Shown here: positions 41,981 through 55,112 of the stretch, piece after piece | How the letters are laid out: each line of letters opens with the position of its first letter | Position numbering within the stretch: position 1 is the first letter of the stretch | Source: Seminavis robusta | Lineage: Eukaryota; Bacillariophyta; Bacillariophyceae; Naviculales; Naviculaceae | Length of the DNA stretch: 64,000 nt | Reading direction: 5' to 3' | NCBI GenBank assembly: GCA_903772945.1 | Contig: CAICTM010000217.1 | Span: 25,986 to 89,985, forward strand | Notes under the pieces: generated by a model | Databases searched by the model: none | Told to the model about the DNA's origin: nothing | Seen by the model: only the letters and a program-made list of their open reading frames with translations | Made by a program: the position numbers and the translations under genes

Positions 41981-44069
41981 ATGAATGCTCGATGCAGGCA
42001 CCGGTTTGTCTCGCTTTTGTCGAGCACTGCATCAGTACCGGTAGACCATAATCTTGAAAAGATGGTTCCTCCAACTCCTCCTCCTCATCACCAAGTTCGA
42101 AGAAAGCGCTCTCGTCAAGCCTTTGGGGTTCCACAGCAAGTGGTGGCGGGGATCATTCTGTTGCTCTGGTTGGGAGTATTGTTGGTGGGAGTGGCGGTCT
42201 GTCACAGGTATGATACTACTAGTGCTGCTACTAGTACCGATGCCATGACCTTTTCAGCTACGGCCAACCGAAGAAACTTGCGAGAAGTGACTTCAGCTGT
42301 CACTGCGCTTGTCGTATCCGACAGCCAACCACCAGTACCAGTACCAGTACCAGAGAAGAAACCTGCCCTGGCGTTGGACGAGATTGTAGAGTACTTGGAG
42401 GGATGGATCACTCAACTGCACAAGCAACTGTTGGACATTCCACGCCCTGCCGCTGTGGAAAGTGTTTGGGAAGCCTTTCACAACTTGACAGAGCAAACTC
42501 TGTACCCATGGGACCAAGAGTACCTCACTCGCATGCCGACCAGGAGAACCGATGGGAGCATCTTTCTCAGTGTCATTTCGTATCGAGACGAGCACTGTAC
42601 CAACACACTGGAACAGGCATATGCGCAAGCACAGGACCCCGACAACTTGTTTGTCGGATTGGTCCAACAAAACTGTTACAAGGACTGCCGCACCGGACTC
42701 CAGGAAGACGGGTTGTACCACAAGACGGATCCAGATCCAGACTGCTATGAAACATTCTGTCAAACCGACGTGGGGGCACCCCACTGTCAAGCCGGACGCG
42801 TGCGAGTGCTTCGCATGGAAGAGCCAGAAAGCCTCGGGCCCTACATGGCACGATACCTAGCTTCCAAAATATGGTATGGAGAAGAGTACTACATTCAAAT
42901 CGATTCACACATGACCTTTGCACAAAGCTGGGATGCCATCTCCATCTCCTCACTCCAAAAGGCTCCCTCCAACAAACCGGTAAGTCGTGGTGTCCCCTAT
43001 TACATATACATCATGAAGTGATGCCGTACTGTACCTCACAACCATCCAACCCTCTTTCTCGTTGTTCTGTGACAGGTCATCAGCCACTATCCTCCATCAC
43101 ACAAGTTCGACCTCAAGACTTTTGAAAGATTACCCGCTTCAAGGATTTGCGGGCCTATCTTCACGCCCAACACGATCCGCCTCGAAGGAAGCCAGGTACG
43201 TCACATACATCCTGCGACGTTGCAATCTCTCGTCATTCCGTATTCTCACAATCTTCCTGCCTCCTTCGATGTATATATTCAGATTTGGGATATCTGGAAG
43301 TTGGACACGCCTCGCTTTGCTCCCGTTCTCGGGGCTGGATATGTTGTGGCACAGTCTTCGATTCTCAAGGAGGTACCCTATGATCCGTTTCTGCCATGGG
43401 TATTCATGGGAGAGGAAATCATTCTGTCCGCACGGCTGTGGACAGCGGGATATGACTTTTTCTCACCGGCACAAGCCGTACTGGGACACATTTACAATCG
43501 AGAGCACACACCCAAGTTTTGGGAATCGGTGCATCGAGCTTTCACGCCAGGATTGTACAATGAGATGCAGGTGAGTTAGTTACCGACCATACGTTCTGTC
43601 ATGTCGAGAAAACAATCATGTGTCATTCTTCTGGACGGTAGCCTCAACAAGTGCTGCTCTTCTTCCTGAAAAACAGGAACTGGTTGGGGAACGGATCAAG
43701 CATCAGTTGGACTACCCCGAATACTCTCGGGACATGGTCGCGAGTAGTTCCATCTTGACTGCCAGCGACCAGTACGCCATGGGCACTACTGCTGATCGAA
43801 CTCTGGACGACTACATGAAGATGATTGGCATGAATACCACCACCAAAGAAGTCACTCGAATGGAGTGGTGTGAACATGGACAACCACCACCCGGTTTTGA
43901 ACAATACAAACATCTCTACGAACACAAAGGGCGAACGAGCGTGAGACGAAAGACACTGGCACAAAAAGTTGCTTCCGTGGCGTCCAAAGTACTTGTCGTG
44001 GTGCTGGGGCTGCTGTTGCTTCTACTTCCGTTAAGGAAACGCTGGCTCCGTCCTGGTCAAGACAACTGA
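41981..44069 (+). CDS. GT60-type polypeptide alpha-N-acetylglucosaminyltransferase (Skp1 GlcNAc-transferase-like)
   Basis: Exons 41981-42979, 43076-43195, 43283-43570 and 43677-44069, all split at phase 0 by GT-AG introns of 87-106 bp; 599 residues. A type II anchor lies near residue 50-70 (VVAGIILLLWLGVLLVGVAV). The catalytic region has the GT60 hallmarks: IFLSVISYRDEHCTNTLEQA, QNCYKDC, then GEEYYIQIDSHMTFAQSWD, carrying the DxH metal-binding motif, and FMGEEIILSARLWTAGYDFF, ending with HIYNREHTPKFW. This family includes the enzymes that add GlcNAc to hydroxyproline of Skp1 or to mucin-type Thr. Unusually, a second strongly hydrophobic segment (VLVVVLGLLLLLLP) sits at the C-terminus. Probably in the Golgi. 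Confidence 0.85.
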
Positions 44070-46034
44070 AACCATCTCCACGTACATGTACTCCCGCGGC
44101 TACCAATGCCCTCAAAGATCCTCTCTATCACTACACCAACCTCCTCAGAAGTCGCGAGATAACTCCATGTGCGGCTGTACAAGGAGAGAATGTAGAGGAC
44201 CAGTCGTACCCTCACTTAGTACCTTGTTGTAACGGGGAGAAAGCTTCAGGTACTTGCGGTGCAACAGCTCACGCTTCTTGGTCTTGCAGGTGCATCGCAC
44301 TCAGCTGCCCACCCCTGACCGGGCGAGAGCAATGTTCTGGCAGCTGCAGGATACTATAGGTTGCTGTCGAGACTTCGACCACTAAAAAGATTGCATGGAG
44401 AAATGATGCCTCTCCGAGAATCGAGACGGATCGCGGTGTTGCGACATTCCTGGGGTGTTATCCTGGTTGAACAGCTGAGGTTGATGATCAACGAGCAAAA
44501 TCAGGAAGGCTGAGATAGAGTTGTCATGTAATATTATCGATTACTTTTGAGTCTGTCATTCTTTAGTACTACCGGTATACTGTTTTTTTATCCTTTCTCT
44601 CGTCCTTTTTTGCTTGCTCGCCATCCCGCCTTCTGCTTTTGTTCCTCTTGATTGGCTCCTGAACCTCCCTCTACTGCGTCACAACTATCCTCCTGGCTCC
44701 ATTCGTTCCTTCTTGGCTCATCCGTAGGCCGCAGCAGCAGATGCAATGCATCTCACTGCCACAACAGCCACAATGTTCAGAAGCATCTCGTCCAACAGTT
44801 GCCCTTGTGCATGCTGCTCTCTCCCCTGGTGGTACACCCCCCCCCCCCTCCCAAAGTTCCCTCTAACCATTTCATTACATACATGTACAAATCTTCGATG
44901 AGAAAGCATTCTCATGCTGTTCGGGAATTCAATTGGAACAGAAATAAATGAAAAAGACTTTTTCATTACAGCCACGTCGAAATCGGTCCCGTCGCGATTC
45001 TATTCTTTTATCCTCGACCGCACCCTTGCATTCCGCGTGGCTACAGGTAGCCTAGAAGCTAGCTTGCCAAAGAGCAATTGACCTCCCAATCCGACAGTGG
45101 TCTTTTGGTAAGCAATTAACCTCCGAGTGAGTCCGTCTGTCAGAGGTCTTTGGTAAGCTTGTTGGTGTCCTGGAATGGGCAAGAAAGGAAATAGATAGTA
45201 GGTGAGTGTGGCAATTGCTTGTGCAATGCTCTTCAAACTCCGAGTGGAGTCAGTGGGGGACCATCTGGTACGATGGCTAGTGGCTGGCGGGACCATATGG
45301 AACGATCTGGGAGTTTATTCAAAGAGTTGCAAATACATGTAGACCTACTATCGCCACATCCAAAGAATGATCATCCAAAGGTGGTATTCTCCTCTGGGAC
45401 GGAACCAACTAGCTACTCTGAGAACTCTAGCTAGTACTGGTAGCTAGAGTAGCTATCTGGTCATTTATTCTCACATCCACAGACCAAACCACAAACCCGT
45501 TTGTCCAAGACCCAACAGGATGATTGTTCCTGTGATATCATGGTACTCTTGTAATGTACAATGTAGGTACTGCACTACATGTATTACTATTGCTCTACTA
45601 GTATTGCTTTGCTATGGTCACAGATATGTCATAGATGGCCCTTGAGTGACCGAAAAGTACTACTAGCTAGAAGGTCTACGTCTAAACCCTTTGCTGCACA
45701 GTACTGGCTACTGTACGAGTACCATCGAGCCAGCCTTATTAGAGGACATGAAGAAATCTTTCTCCTTCACCTTCACTTTAAACCATTCAAAGGCTCTAAT
45801 AAAGAGAAGGTCAAATTTGGTTTTAAAGAGTGTTGCTTCGCATCTTCCCAAGAATGTGAACTTGAATGTGCTTCCCGAACGTGATGAGCCGAGTCGAGTC
45901 ATTGAAGGAAGCAGCTGCAAAAGCACAGATTCGATTCGAACCGGCAAGTGACAGTCCAACAAGGTGGATCCCTCCTTCCTCCTTCACAATCAGTCCAAGT
46001 AATTCTTAGTGATCCCCACCCAAACAGAGCGACC
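44070..46034. other. Intergenic, 2 kb
   Basis: No gene is supported. A run of 12 C lies at 44837-44848. CT-rich stretches at about 44580-44720 and CTAG palindromes at 45410-45455 are also present. The end of the region (about 45700-46034) should contain the promoter of the cyclase. Confidence 0.5.
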
Positions 46035-48868
46035 ATGACACGATCTCCCTTGGCAGCATCCCAGATGCACCACCACAACAATCAGAGCCATGATACGGAA
46101 GAGGAAGACGAGGCGAACTTTGATGACGAAGATTTGGAATCTCTGGTGCATTCCAACATTGACACGAGCGCACACCAGCAAGATGACGACAATGTGGTGG
46201 GAACCAAGAATCTGCAAAAGGAAGAACGTGAGACTTTGGCACGCCGAGAATCCCAAGCAGTCGGCTGCATCCGCATTGTCGTCTACTTGGTAGTCCTGAT
46301 GGTTGCCATTTCCGTCTCTCTTGTGGTCTACTTTTATACCAAAAGTGACCAACAGCAAGATTTTGAAACACAGTTTGCTGCCTTCGCTGCCAAGGTGGCA
46401 GAATCCTTCTATGACTCGGTGGAACGCAAAATGGGAGCCATTGCTACCTTCTCCACGACCATCACATCCTATGCTGGTAAGTATCTCCTGCTGCGTCTGT
46501 CTGAGGGCTGCCATCGGATCGATCCTATAGTCTCGCCACTCACTCCTTGGTTCTTATCTTCTTCTGGTCTACGCATGTGAAGTCAACACTGGGGCCACCT
46601 TTCCCAATATTACTGTTCCAGATTTTGAGCTTCGAGGTGCTCATACCCGCATTCAGGCGGCAGGGGTCATTCTATACTTCTTCCCCTTGGTGCGGGACCA
46701 AGACAGGGCCGGTTGGGAGGAATATGCAGCCAACAACCGAATGTGGATCAGATCTGCATTCCTGAAAGAATCCAAGTGGAAGGGTGCCCAAGATGCCAAG
46801 TTTGGATTGGGGAAATTCGAACAAACTACTAGTACTACGCAAAGCAACCAACAAGAACAACAAGACAACAACAACAGAAACCGACGCTTGCAGGAGCAAG
46901 AACAGTTGGAGAATGCCACTGTGCCTCCAGAGTTGCAGTTGCAGCCATTGGAGATGGAAGGTGGCTACAGCTATCACATCTTTGAAACGGGACGCACGCC
47001 AAGCGCTATTGGATCGGGACCCTTTCTGCCCATCTGGCAGATATCGCCCGTCTTGCCAATCGTCAAATACCTGAACTATGACATGCTCAATCATACTGCT
47101 GTCCAAGACTCTTTGCATGCTGCCGTTGACAGTGAAAAGCTGGTCATGGGCCACGCCCATGATGTGCGGGATCCCTCTCACAAGGAGGACGCCTCCACTG
47201 CCTTGTACAATGCCTTTTTGCAGGTTGGACAGTATCGTCATGATGTCCAAAAGTACGAAGGAGACCCTGCAACCAACATTGTATACCCAGTCTTTACCAA
47301 TTTCGGACCAAACAAAACCCTCGGAGGGGTCATCAACACTTCCTTGTACTGGCGACTAAACTTCTTGGCTATTCTGCCCGACACTGCCAAGGGGATCATG
47401 TGTGTGATCACCAACACCAGAGGACAAGTCTTCACCTACAGAGTTGATGGACCGAACGTGACGTTCCTTGGACCAGGGGACAGGCATGATCCCAAGTATG
47501 ATTCCATGGTTGTGTCAGAAGACGTCACAGAAAAGCTCTTGACTCGTGCTAGTCCTGAAAACCAAGGATTTGATGCTGCAGAGCTGGACACGGAATACTG
47601 CCGATACTACCTCCATGTCTACCCTTCTGAGGACACAGAAGCAGAATATGTCAACAATGAGCCTGTTTTGTATACTGTCTTGGTGGCATCTGTGTTCCTT
47701 TTCACTTCTCTTGTATTCATTCTCTACGATTGGTTGGTTGCCCGGCGACAAAGGATTGTCATGGACCGGGCAGTCCAATCCTCTGCGATTGTGTCTAGTC
47801 TGTACCCCAAACAAGTGAGGGATCGCCTCTTCAAGGATGATAAAAGCCATGCTTCCAATAGTCATTCCGATGCCTGGAAAGCAGGCGAGGGGAAGGAAGC
47901 TGATGTAAATGGCCTACTAGAGTATGATGAGAAGAAATCCAAATCTCTCGATCGACCCATTGCCGACACCTATGAAGCGTGCACGGTTCTATTTGCGGAT
48001 TTGGCTGGATTCACCAAGTTTTCTGCCTCTCGAAAACCAGAAGATGTCTTCTACCTTTTGGAAACCCTCTATCAGGCCTTCGACAAGATTGCCACGAGAA
48101 GGAAAGTCTTCAAAGTGGAAACGGTGAGTTTTTCTCGGCTCCCTTCTACTGCTAGTGCGATGCATTGATTCCATATTCCTGACCCTAGTTCCTGGCTTGT
48201 TTTTGGTGCAGATTGGTGATTGTTACGTAGCCTGTACCGGTCTTCCCGAGGCTCAACCCAATCATGCTGTTATCATGGTTAAGTTTGCGAGAGACTGCTA
48301 TTCAAAGATGTCTTTTCTGCTGCCAATGTTAGCAGAGAAGTTGGGGCCTGAGGCTGCAACACTTTCGTTCCGAGTGGGTTTACACAGTGGTCCAGTGACA
48401 GGTGGCGTGCTTCGTGGCCAGAAATCGCGTTTCCAGCTTTTTGGCGATACAATCAATACTGCCTCCAGGATGGAGAGCCTTGGGATTGCTGGTAGGATTC
48501 ACATGTCTCAGACAACAGCAGACGAATTAATTTCCAAGGGGTTTGGGAGATGGGTTGTGCCCAGGGAAGACAAAGTGCAAGCCAAAGGCAAGGGAGAAAT
48601 GCAGACATACTTTGCAAACATCCTCGATAATGCGAGGAGTATGAAAAGTACAGATATGTCCGTGTTGTCTTCGAGTATGTCCATCAGGAACTTTCTGTCC
48701 GACGATCTCCCACGCATGGGAGGCATGGAGCAGAACCGCGACGGCAGCAACCTTAATGGGAACGGCAGCAGTGCTCCTACTGCGTACAGCTCTTCCCCAG
48801 CCGATGTTTTGCTTGGCGAGACGGACGATGCTGCGAAGAAGGCAATCGCTACTGAGATTGAGATATGA
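46035..48868 (+). CDS. Receptor-type class III nucleotide cyclase (guanylate cyclase-like), copy 1
   Basis: Exons 46035-46476, 46583-48123 and 48212-48868 (phases 1 and 0), 879 residues. Topology: acidic cytosolic N-terminus, TM1 (IRIVVYLVVLMVAISVSLVV), extracellular sensor region of about 430 residues, TM2 (VLVASVFLFTSLVFILYDWL), then the catalytic domain. The first metal Asp sits in CTVLFADLAGFTKFSA, the second in KVETIGDCYVACTGLP, split by an intron right after VET. The transition-state Asn/Arg sit in FGDTINTASRMES. The Glu of KVET is the guanine-selecting residue of guanylate cyclases, but the partner position, Cys in animal enzymes, is Gln (RFQLFGDT). Likely makes cGMP on an extracellular cue. 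Tail to tail with its paralogue at 50254. Confidence 0.9.
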
Positions 48869-50253
48869 TCAGCACGAGTTGATTGTGGAGCAAAGCAAGA
48901 ACGCAGCGGGCACGTGGTCGGAAGTGTATGCCAGTGCACCATACATGTACTTGAAGTAACTTCTAATCAGGCACTCTATTTCCTGCGTGGAAAACGTCGG
49001 AGCAATTATAGAGAGGGCGTCAGTCTCTCTTGCCATCTCCCAGCAATTCGAAGCTGTGAAGATGCTTGACTTTTCGTACTCGCTTTCGTGAGTGAAGGCC
49101 TTGAATGAAAAGTTGCTGTATTCTTGAGTTTGCGTTTGTAAAGACCCTTATAAGAGGCAGGCGACAGAGAAAATCACGATCGCACTGCATTTCGCGGCGC
49201 CCACAGGAACGAGGGCCTCTCGAGAGGAGAGATGCTTTGTTGCTGACAGAGCGACGAATCAAAGAGGTTGCTTGTATACCCGTTGGCAAGAAGACAAGGC
49301 AAGATAAACTCCTGACGTGAGTTCAATTTTGTCCCGATACTTCGTTCTGTTGCAACCTCGCTACGTTTGGTACGTTTGTAGTCGACTGTGGCACACAAGA
49401 GGAAAGTGCTGCCCGTTTCGTGATCTCAGAAGCATCACCCCTCCGCTGATGTACCGGTATCGTACAGGAGCAACTGCTGTGTCGAAGGTCGGATGGGGCA
49501 CATACAAGAAAACGTCGTCGATCCAACCAGGAGCAATCGCAGCCTCAAATTGACATCGTATTTACGCCATGGCTGGCCATGCAAAGACAGCCGACACCGT
49601 GCCAAATTGCTTTGCGATTGAATCATTCGTTACCCATGCTCACGTGTAAGGAGGAACCGGCTGATGCATGCTGGACTGAAAGCGCCACAAAAGGTCAAGA
49701 CGTGTTCGTTGCCTGTTGAACCAAAGTCAAGCTTTGGGACGACCCGTACCGGTAGCTAGCTCTAGAGACACTCGTCCCTCCGTACCAAATGGAAAGGTCT
49801 TGTTCGAGTGGCATCGAGTTATCGGCTGTGCTACCTGTAGACGCGCACATCAATCTATAGCGCATTCACTGACTCTTTGAGAATCCTGGTCTATTGTGGT
49901 TTCGAGGATTCGATTCAACTCAAGGCGTGAAGGAAGACAAGTGCATGATAACCCATCGATGGATGTTGCGACTTGAGTCTCTGCAGCCCAAGACCTGCCG
50001 TCACGCCACTGGCACTTTCAGAACACAGGCAGCCTGCCCGTCCAAGATTTCCTCTGCGCCAAAGAATGGCCGGTGCACTGGTGTCCACATTTATTCCATC
50101 GAGTGGACCTGCTGTATTGGCCAACCAGCTAGCTACGGGTAGCTAGTTGCAACCTTCAGGCGCGTTGCAAAGATCCCGTACGCACTCAATGATCTAATAC
50201 GCAAAATGTAATTCTGATTATCTCGATTACGTCCCTCTGCTAACTGCTAACCC
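48869..50253. other. Spacer between the convergent cyclase paralogues
   Basis: 1385 bp with no supported gene. No obvious inverted copy of flanking sequence extends into it by eye. Palindromic bits are present at about 49745-49765 and 50115-50150. Confidence 0.5.
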
Positions 50254-52953
50254 TCAGATCTCAATATCCGTCTTCAACATCGCAGACGCATCATTGCTCG
50301 CTTCTGGACACGGAGCAAGAGGAGACTGGTTCCCTAGACGATTCTCAACGCATGAAGAATCTTGGCGTTGATCACTCTCATCTAATGTAGCGGATTCATT
50401 CGCCATAAAGGTGTCCACTGATACAGTTGTGTCAAAGCTCTTGGCAGCATCCTGCACACTCACAAAGTATGTCTGCATTTCCCCCTTGCCCTTGGCTTCC
50501 ACTTTGTCTTCCCTGGGCACCACCCATCTTCCAAATCCCTTGCTGGTCAACTCATCAGCAGTGGCTTGAGAAATATGGATCCTGCCAGCAATCCCAAGGC
50601 TCTCCATCCTGGAGGCAGTATTGATGGTATCACCAAAAAGCTGGAAGCGGGACTTCTGACCACGAAGCACTCCACCTGTAACAGGTCCACTGTGGAGACC
50701 CACTCTGAAGGAAAGTGTTTCAGTATCAGGCCCCAACTTCTCTGCCAGGAGAGGCAACAGCTGGCTCATCTTTGAATAGCAGTCTCTTGCAAACTTAATC
50801 ATGATAACAGCATGATTGGGTTGAGCCTCGGGAAGACCAGTACAGGCTACATAACAATCGCCGATCTGCACCAAAAACGAGAGAGAAAATGCAGTCAGAA
50901 TTCTGTAATCAATCCAGGGCAAGAGCTCGAAAATCCCTGCGAAGCACTCACCGTTTCCACTTTGAAGACTTTCCTTCTCGTGGCAATCTTGTCGAAGGCC
51001 TGATAGAGCGTTTCCAAGAGATAGAAAACATCTTCTGGTTTTCGGGAGGCAGAGAACTTTGTGAACCCAGACAAATCAGCAAATAAAACAGTGCAAGCTT
51101 CATAGGAGTCAGCAATCGGGGTGTCTGATTTGATGGAATCATTCAAGGAGGCAAGTTTGTCAACTCTTGATTCTTTCTCAACAGAGCGCCTCCACTGATT
51201 GTCCTGCTTGGAAGTATCATTTCGTTCTTGTTCGAACATGCGATCTCTGACCTGCTTGGGGTACAGACTGGAGACAATGGCAGTTGATTGGACAGCCTTG
51301 TCCATGACAATCCTTTGCCGCCGTGCCACCAACCAATCATAGAGAATGAAGACTAAGGATGTGAACAGGAACACTCCAGCCACAATAAGGGTGAAGATGA
51401 TGGGCTCGTTGTTCACATATTCATCTTCTGTGTCTTGGGAAGGGTAAACGGATAGCTTGTACCTGCAGTGTTCAGCATTAAGATCAGCTGCGTCAAACCC
51501 TTGATTCTCGGGACCAGCCCTTGCCTGCAGATGCTCAGTGACATCTTCTGACACAACCATGGAGTCATATCGGGGATCATGCCTGTCTCCGGGGCCCAGG
51601 AAGGTAACATGAGGGCCATCAATTCTATAGGTAAAGCTCTGATTCAGTGAGTTCTCCAACACAACGGTGATCCCCTTGGCAGTGTCTGGCAATATCTCAT
51701 CAAAGTTCAACCTCCAGTATAAAGAAGTCATCAAGAGTCCACCAAGGGTGCGATTGGGACCAAAGGAGTCAAAGACAGGATAGAGAAGGTTGGTGGTGGG
51801 ATCACCCTCAAACAGTTCTGCGTCATGACGATATTGGCCAGCCTCCAGGAAAGCATTGTAGAGACTCTCAGATTCATTCGTGTCATCATTTGGGTCCTTC
51901 AAGTCATGGGCTTGACTCATGACGATCTGATGACTGTCAACGGCAGCATCGAGAGAAGCTGCCACCGCTGAGTGGTTCGACATATCAAAGTTCATGAAAT
52001 TTATAATGGGCAGAACAGGAGTCAGTTGCCATAATGGCAAGAAAGGTCCAGAATTAAGTGGCTGTGGGGTTCCACCAGAGCTCCCAAATACACGAACGTT
52101 GTAGCCATCTTCCAGTGTGACTTGTTCGAGTGCATTTGCATCTGTGCCGGTTTTTTGGAGCATCCTGCTGCCTCCATCTTCTTTCCCCTCACCACTGACT
52201 TGTTCAAAGGTCCCGAGTCCAAACTTGGCATCTTGTGCATTCTTCCATGCAATCTCTTTGCCAAAGGCCTCCATGACCCAGTGCCGGTTGGCAGCTGCAT
52301 ACTCTTCCCATCCGGCTCTGTTTTCATCCGTGACAAGAGGCAGGAAGTACAGGATGACACCAGCAGCCTGGATGCGGGCATTGGCTCCTTGAAGTTCATA
52401 GTGAGGAATAGTGACGTTGGGGAAGCTTGCTCCAGTGCTGACTGTAACAATGAAAGAGTGGAGGTTCAGTGTTCAGTCAGTGTGAGAGTATAGTCAAGGC
52501 GAAGAAGAGAGGTTGCTGACGCCAGAAAGTAGTGAGCTTACCTGCATAGGATGTAATCTGAGTGGACATGGAATGAATGGCTCCAATTTTGCGTTCCACC
52601 GAGTCATAGAAGGACTCTGTCACCTTCATGGCATAGGCGGCAAACCCCACTTCAAAGTCTTGCTGCTGGTCATTCTTGGTATAAAAGTAGATCAGGAGGG
52701 ACACTGTGACGGCAACGAGAATCACAACAAGATAGACAACAATACGGATGATGCTGACTGCTTGGCTCTCCTTCTTGGCCAGAGTCTCACGTTCTTCTTT
52801 TTGCAGATTCTTGGTGCCAAAGTCAGTGACGTTCGTGCCGGCATTCGAGTAGGCGACGGATTCCACATCTTGGTTGTAGTCTTCATCGTCGTAGTCTTCT
52901 GGACCGTCAGCGTCGTTGAGGCAAGCCAGTTGAGAAGGGTTGGAAGCTGTCAT
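50254..52953 (-). CDS. Receptor-type class III nucleotide cyclase (guanylate cyclase-like), copy 2
   Basis: Exons 52953-52542, 52441-50952 and 50865-50254, with the same phases (1 and 0) and the same intron positions as copy 1; 837 residues. TM1 (IRIVVYLVVILVAVTVSLLI) and TM2 (LIVAGVFLFTSLVFILYDWL) flank a sensor region aligned with copy 1 over its length. The catalytic motifs are all kept: LFADLSGFTKFSA, KVETIGDCYVACTGLP and FQLFGDTINTASRMES. The catalytic half is almost identical to copy 1, while the N-terminus, the linker after TM2 and the C-terminal tail have diverged. The tail ends TDIEI, like TEIEI in copy 1. Both seem intact, so divergence is probably in sensing or expression rather than chemistry. 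Confidence 0.9.
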
Positions 52954-55112
52954 GGTGGAAGTGTTTGAGGAGGAAGTCTTTGGGAGGTAAATGAAGCGAT
53001 TGGTGCTGAGCTAAAATAAACTGGAGCGAACTTGCCTGAGGATATTTTTATGACTGCAAGATCGGTTCGATCGTTTTGGGCTTGACAGGCACAGATGTTT
53101 GGCTATTGGTTACTCCAGTAGGTCTACTCGAGTACTCGAGTATTTGGCTATTGACCGCTTTAGTACAGAAAGGCCAAACCATTGGTAGAGGAGGGAGAGA
53201 CACCCCTGATCGGAAGTTCCATGTTGGTACTGTAAAGTGTAAAGAGGTGAGAGGAAGTTCTTTGGGACTCGACTCCCCAAGTCATTTTCAGTTTGGCAAT
53301 TATTATGTACTCAAATGTATTTTAATAGCCCCCATCAGCTCCCCCATCACAAAATCCTTCTTTGAAACCGACCCCAATAGCTTGACCCCTTGCTTTTGGC
53401 TTGATATTGTGATGTATGTGCACTAGCTAGCTAGCTAGAACTTGCGCCTCCTGTGAGAGTCATTTTGCGCTGCATGTCTGATGGTAAAAAGTCGATGCAC
53501 ACAGTACAGAAAAGGCGTAAGATGGGGGCCTACTCAAAAAAACATTGAGCTCCAAAGCTCCAAAGAAAAGAAGGAGGCAGCTGGTTTCTGACCCAAGACA
53601 CAAAGGCAATATGCATACCGGTAGCTCTCACAGTGGCATTATGAACAGACATGTGCCATTGGTGGAAAGTGACATTTTGAAGTACTACCTGGTAGCTAGT
53701 AGCTAGAGTAGGGAAGATCTTAGTTCGCTTCGGAATGTTTCGACACTCGGTAGCAAAGAGTGAAGGCCAACAGCACAGCTCGCAGGTCTTGATTGCTGTC
53801 CGATCGATGTGGTGTGAAAACGATTGGATTGATTGATAGATTCTTCATGGTTCATGGGGAGGAACCCAACCGAATCTTCCCCCAGCTGCCTGCTGAGCGC
53901 TTTCATGCTTCCCTCGCGAGGCATGGTCCAGCCAGAGTGCCGCTATGAAATTACTAGCTAGCTAGCTAGCTAGCTAAGCTAGCTAGCTAGCTAGCTAGCT
54001 AGCTAGTACTCCAGTGGCGAAAAGCTACGGAGTAGTGGCCAGATGGTGCTCCTAGCTAGCTAAGTGCAATCCTGCGCAGATACCATGTGCGGCCGGGTGT
54101 CGAGTGCTCTCGAGCTTTGATGGGGTCTCCAGTTCAGCCACTATACTCTAGAGTAGCACTATACTGTAACAACCATTGGGAAGCCGCAAACAACTCAGCC
54201 ACTCTAGCCACTGAAGAAGTTGGCTGTACCGGTAGCGGGTCGGGAAAGCAACGAGGGCAAGGTAGGCAGCTCGCTACAGCAAGCAGTTTTTAAAAATTTA
54301 TGTTCGATGAAAGCAGCCTGTGGCTCCAAGAAGAAAGCTTCTTCTTAGAATCTAGTACTACATACAGCAAAGTAATCCATCTGGACATGATCCACGCCGT
54401 GGGCGGCGAGTGCGTATAAAAGGATGGAACACACTGGAAGAGGACCTCACTCTCACCTTCCGCATGCTGTTCTGACATCCTCGTAAGAAGTTCGCTCGGC
54501 CCTTCTTCGAGTGACTACTGTACCAGTACTCTATGCAGTGCGTGAGACTAGCTACTAGTAGCTTGCCGGGCGTCAAAAGAACGAACGATTCGATTCGATT
54601 CTGGATTTCACTTCTAGACTAGACTATGTCAATCACAACAATTATTTGAGGTACGGTAGGTAGCAGCATCACTACATGTAATGGATTGTGCAGAATAATA
54701 TTCGCAGCAACATCGCACTCGCAATCCAATCCAATGTTTCGATCTGTCCAAGCTCTACTGTGTCATCGATTCTATTCGATTCGAAGCCAAAGTGGCTTCA
54801 TACTACCAGGTAGCTAGCTAGTGCATTATGGTACGGTACGGTACATGCTGAGAGATGCATTTCTCGGTTCCAGGAGGCAACATCATGGCGGCTGTCTTCA
54901 GCGGGACAAAGCGTACAGTACATAGTTTCTAAAAAGTAAGTTCAGTATCCACGATTGAGAGTAAGATTTCCAAGTCGCACACTGTCTCACCGATCAAACC
55001 CACCCCACCACACAATCCTCTTTCCCACTCTTTCTCAATCCTTCTATCTTTGGTGGTTTGATTAGATCTACAGAGTACAGTAGTCATACTATACTAGTCG
55101 TTATACAGAAGT
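52954..55112. other. Intergenic, 2.2 kb, with TAGC repeat
   Basis: I see no gene. It contains the (TAGC)n run at 53953-54006, many GGTACGGTACGGTAC-type palindromes (about 54830-54846), and an isolated TATAAA at 54415-54420 not followed closely by any coding start. Confidence 0.5.
53953..54006. repeat. (TAGC)n / CTAG microsatellite
   Basis: About thirteen CTAG units in near-perfect array with one AAGC interruption. The repeat is fully self-complementary. Confidence 0.9.

Noticed and set aside
44652-44951. Plus ORF of 99 residues around the poly-C run
   Set aside because: Contains homopolymer-derived Pro stretch and no recognisable sequence.
54400-54480. Isolated TATAAA and possible short transcript start at 54415
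   Set aside because: No coding region or RNA gene recognisable downstream; a 6-bp match is expected by chance.
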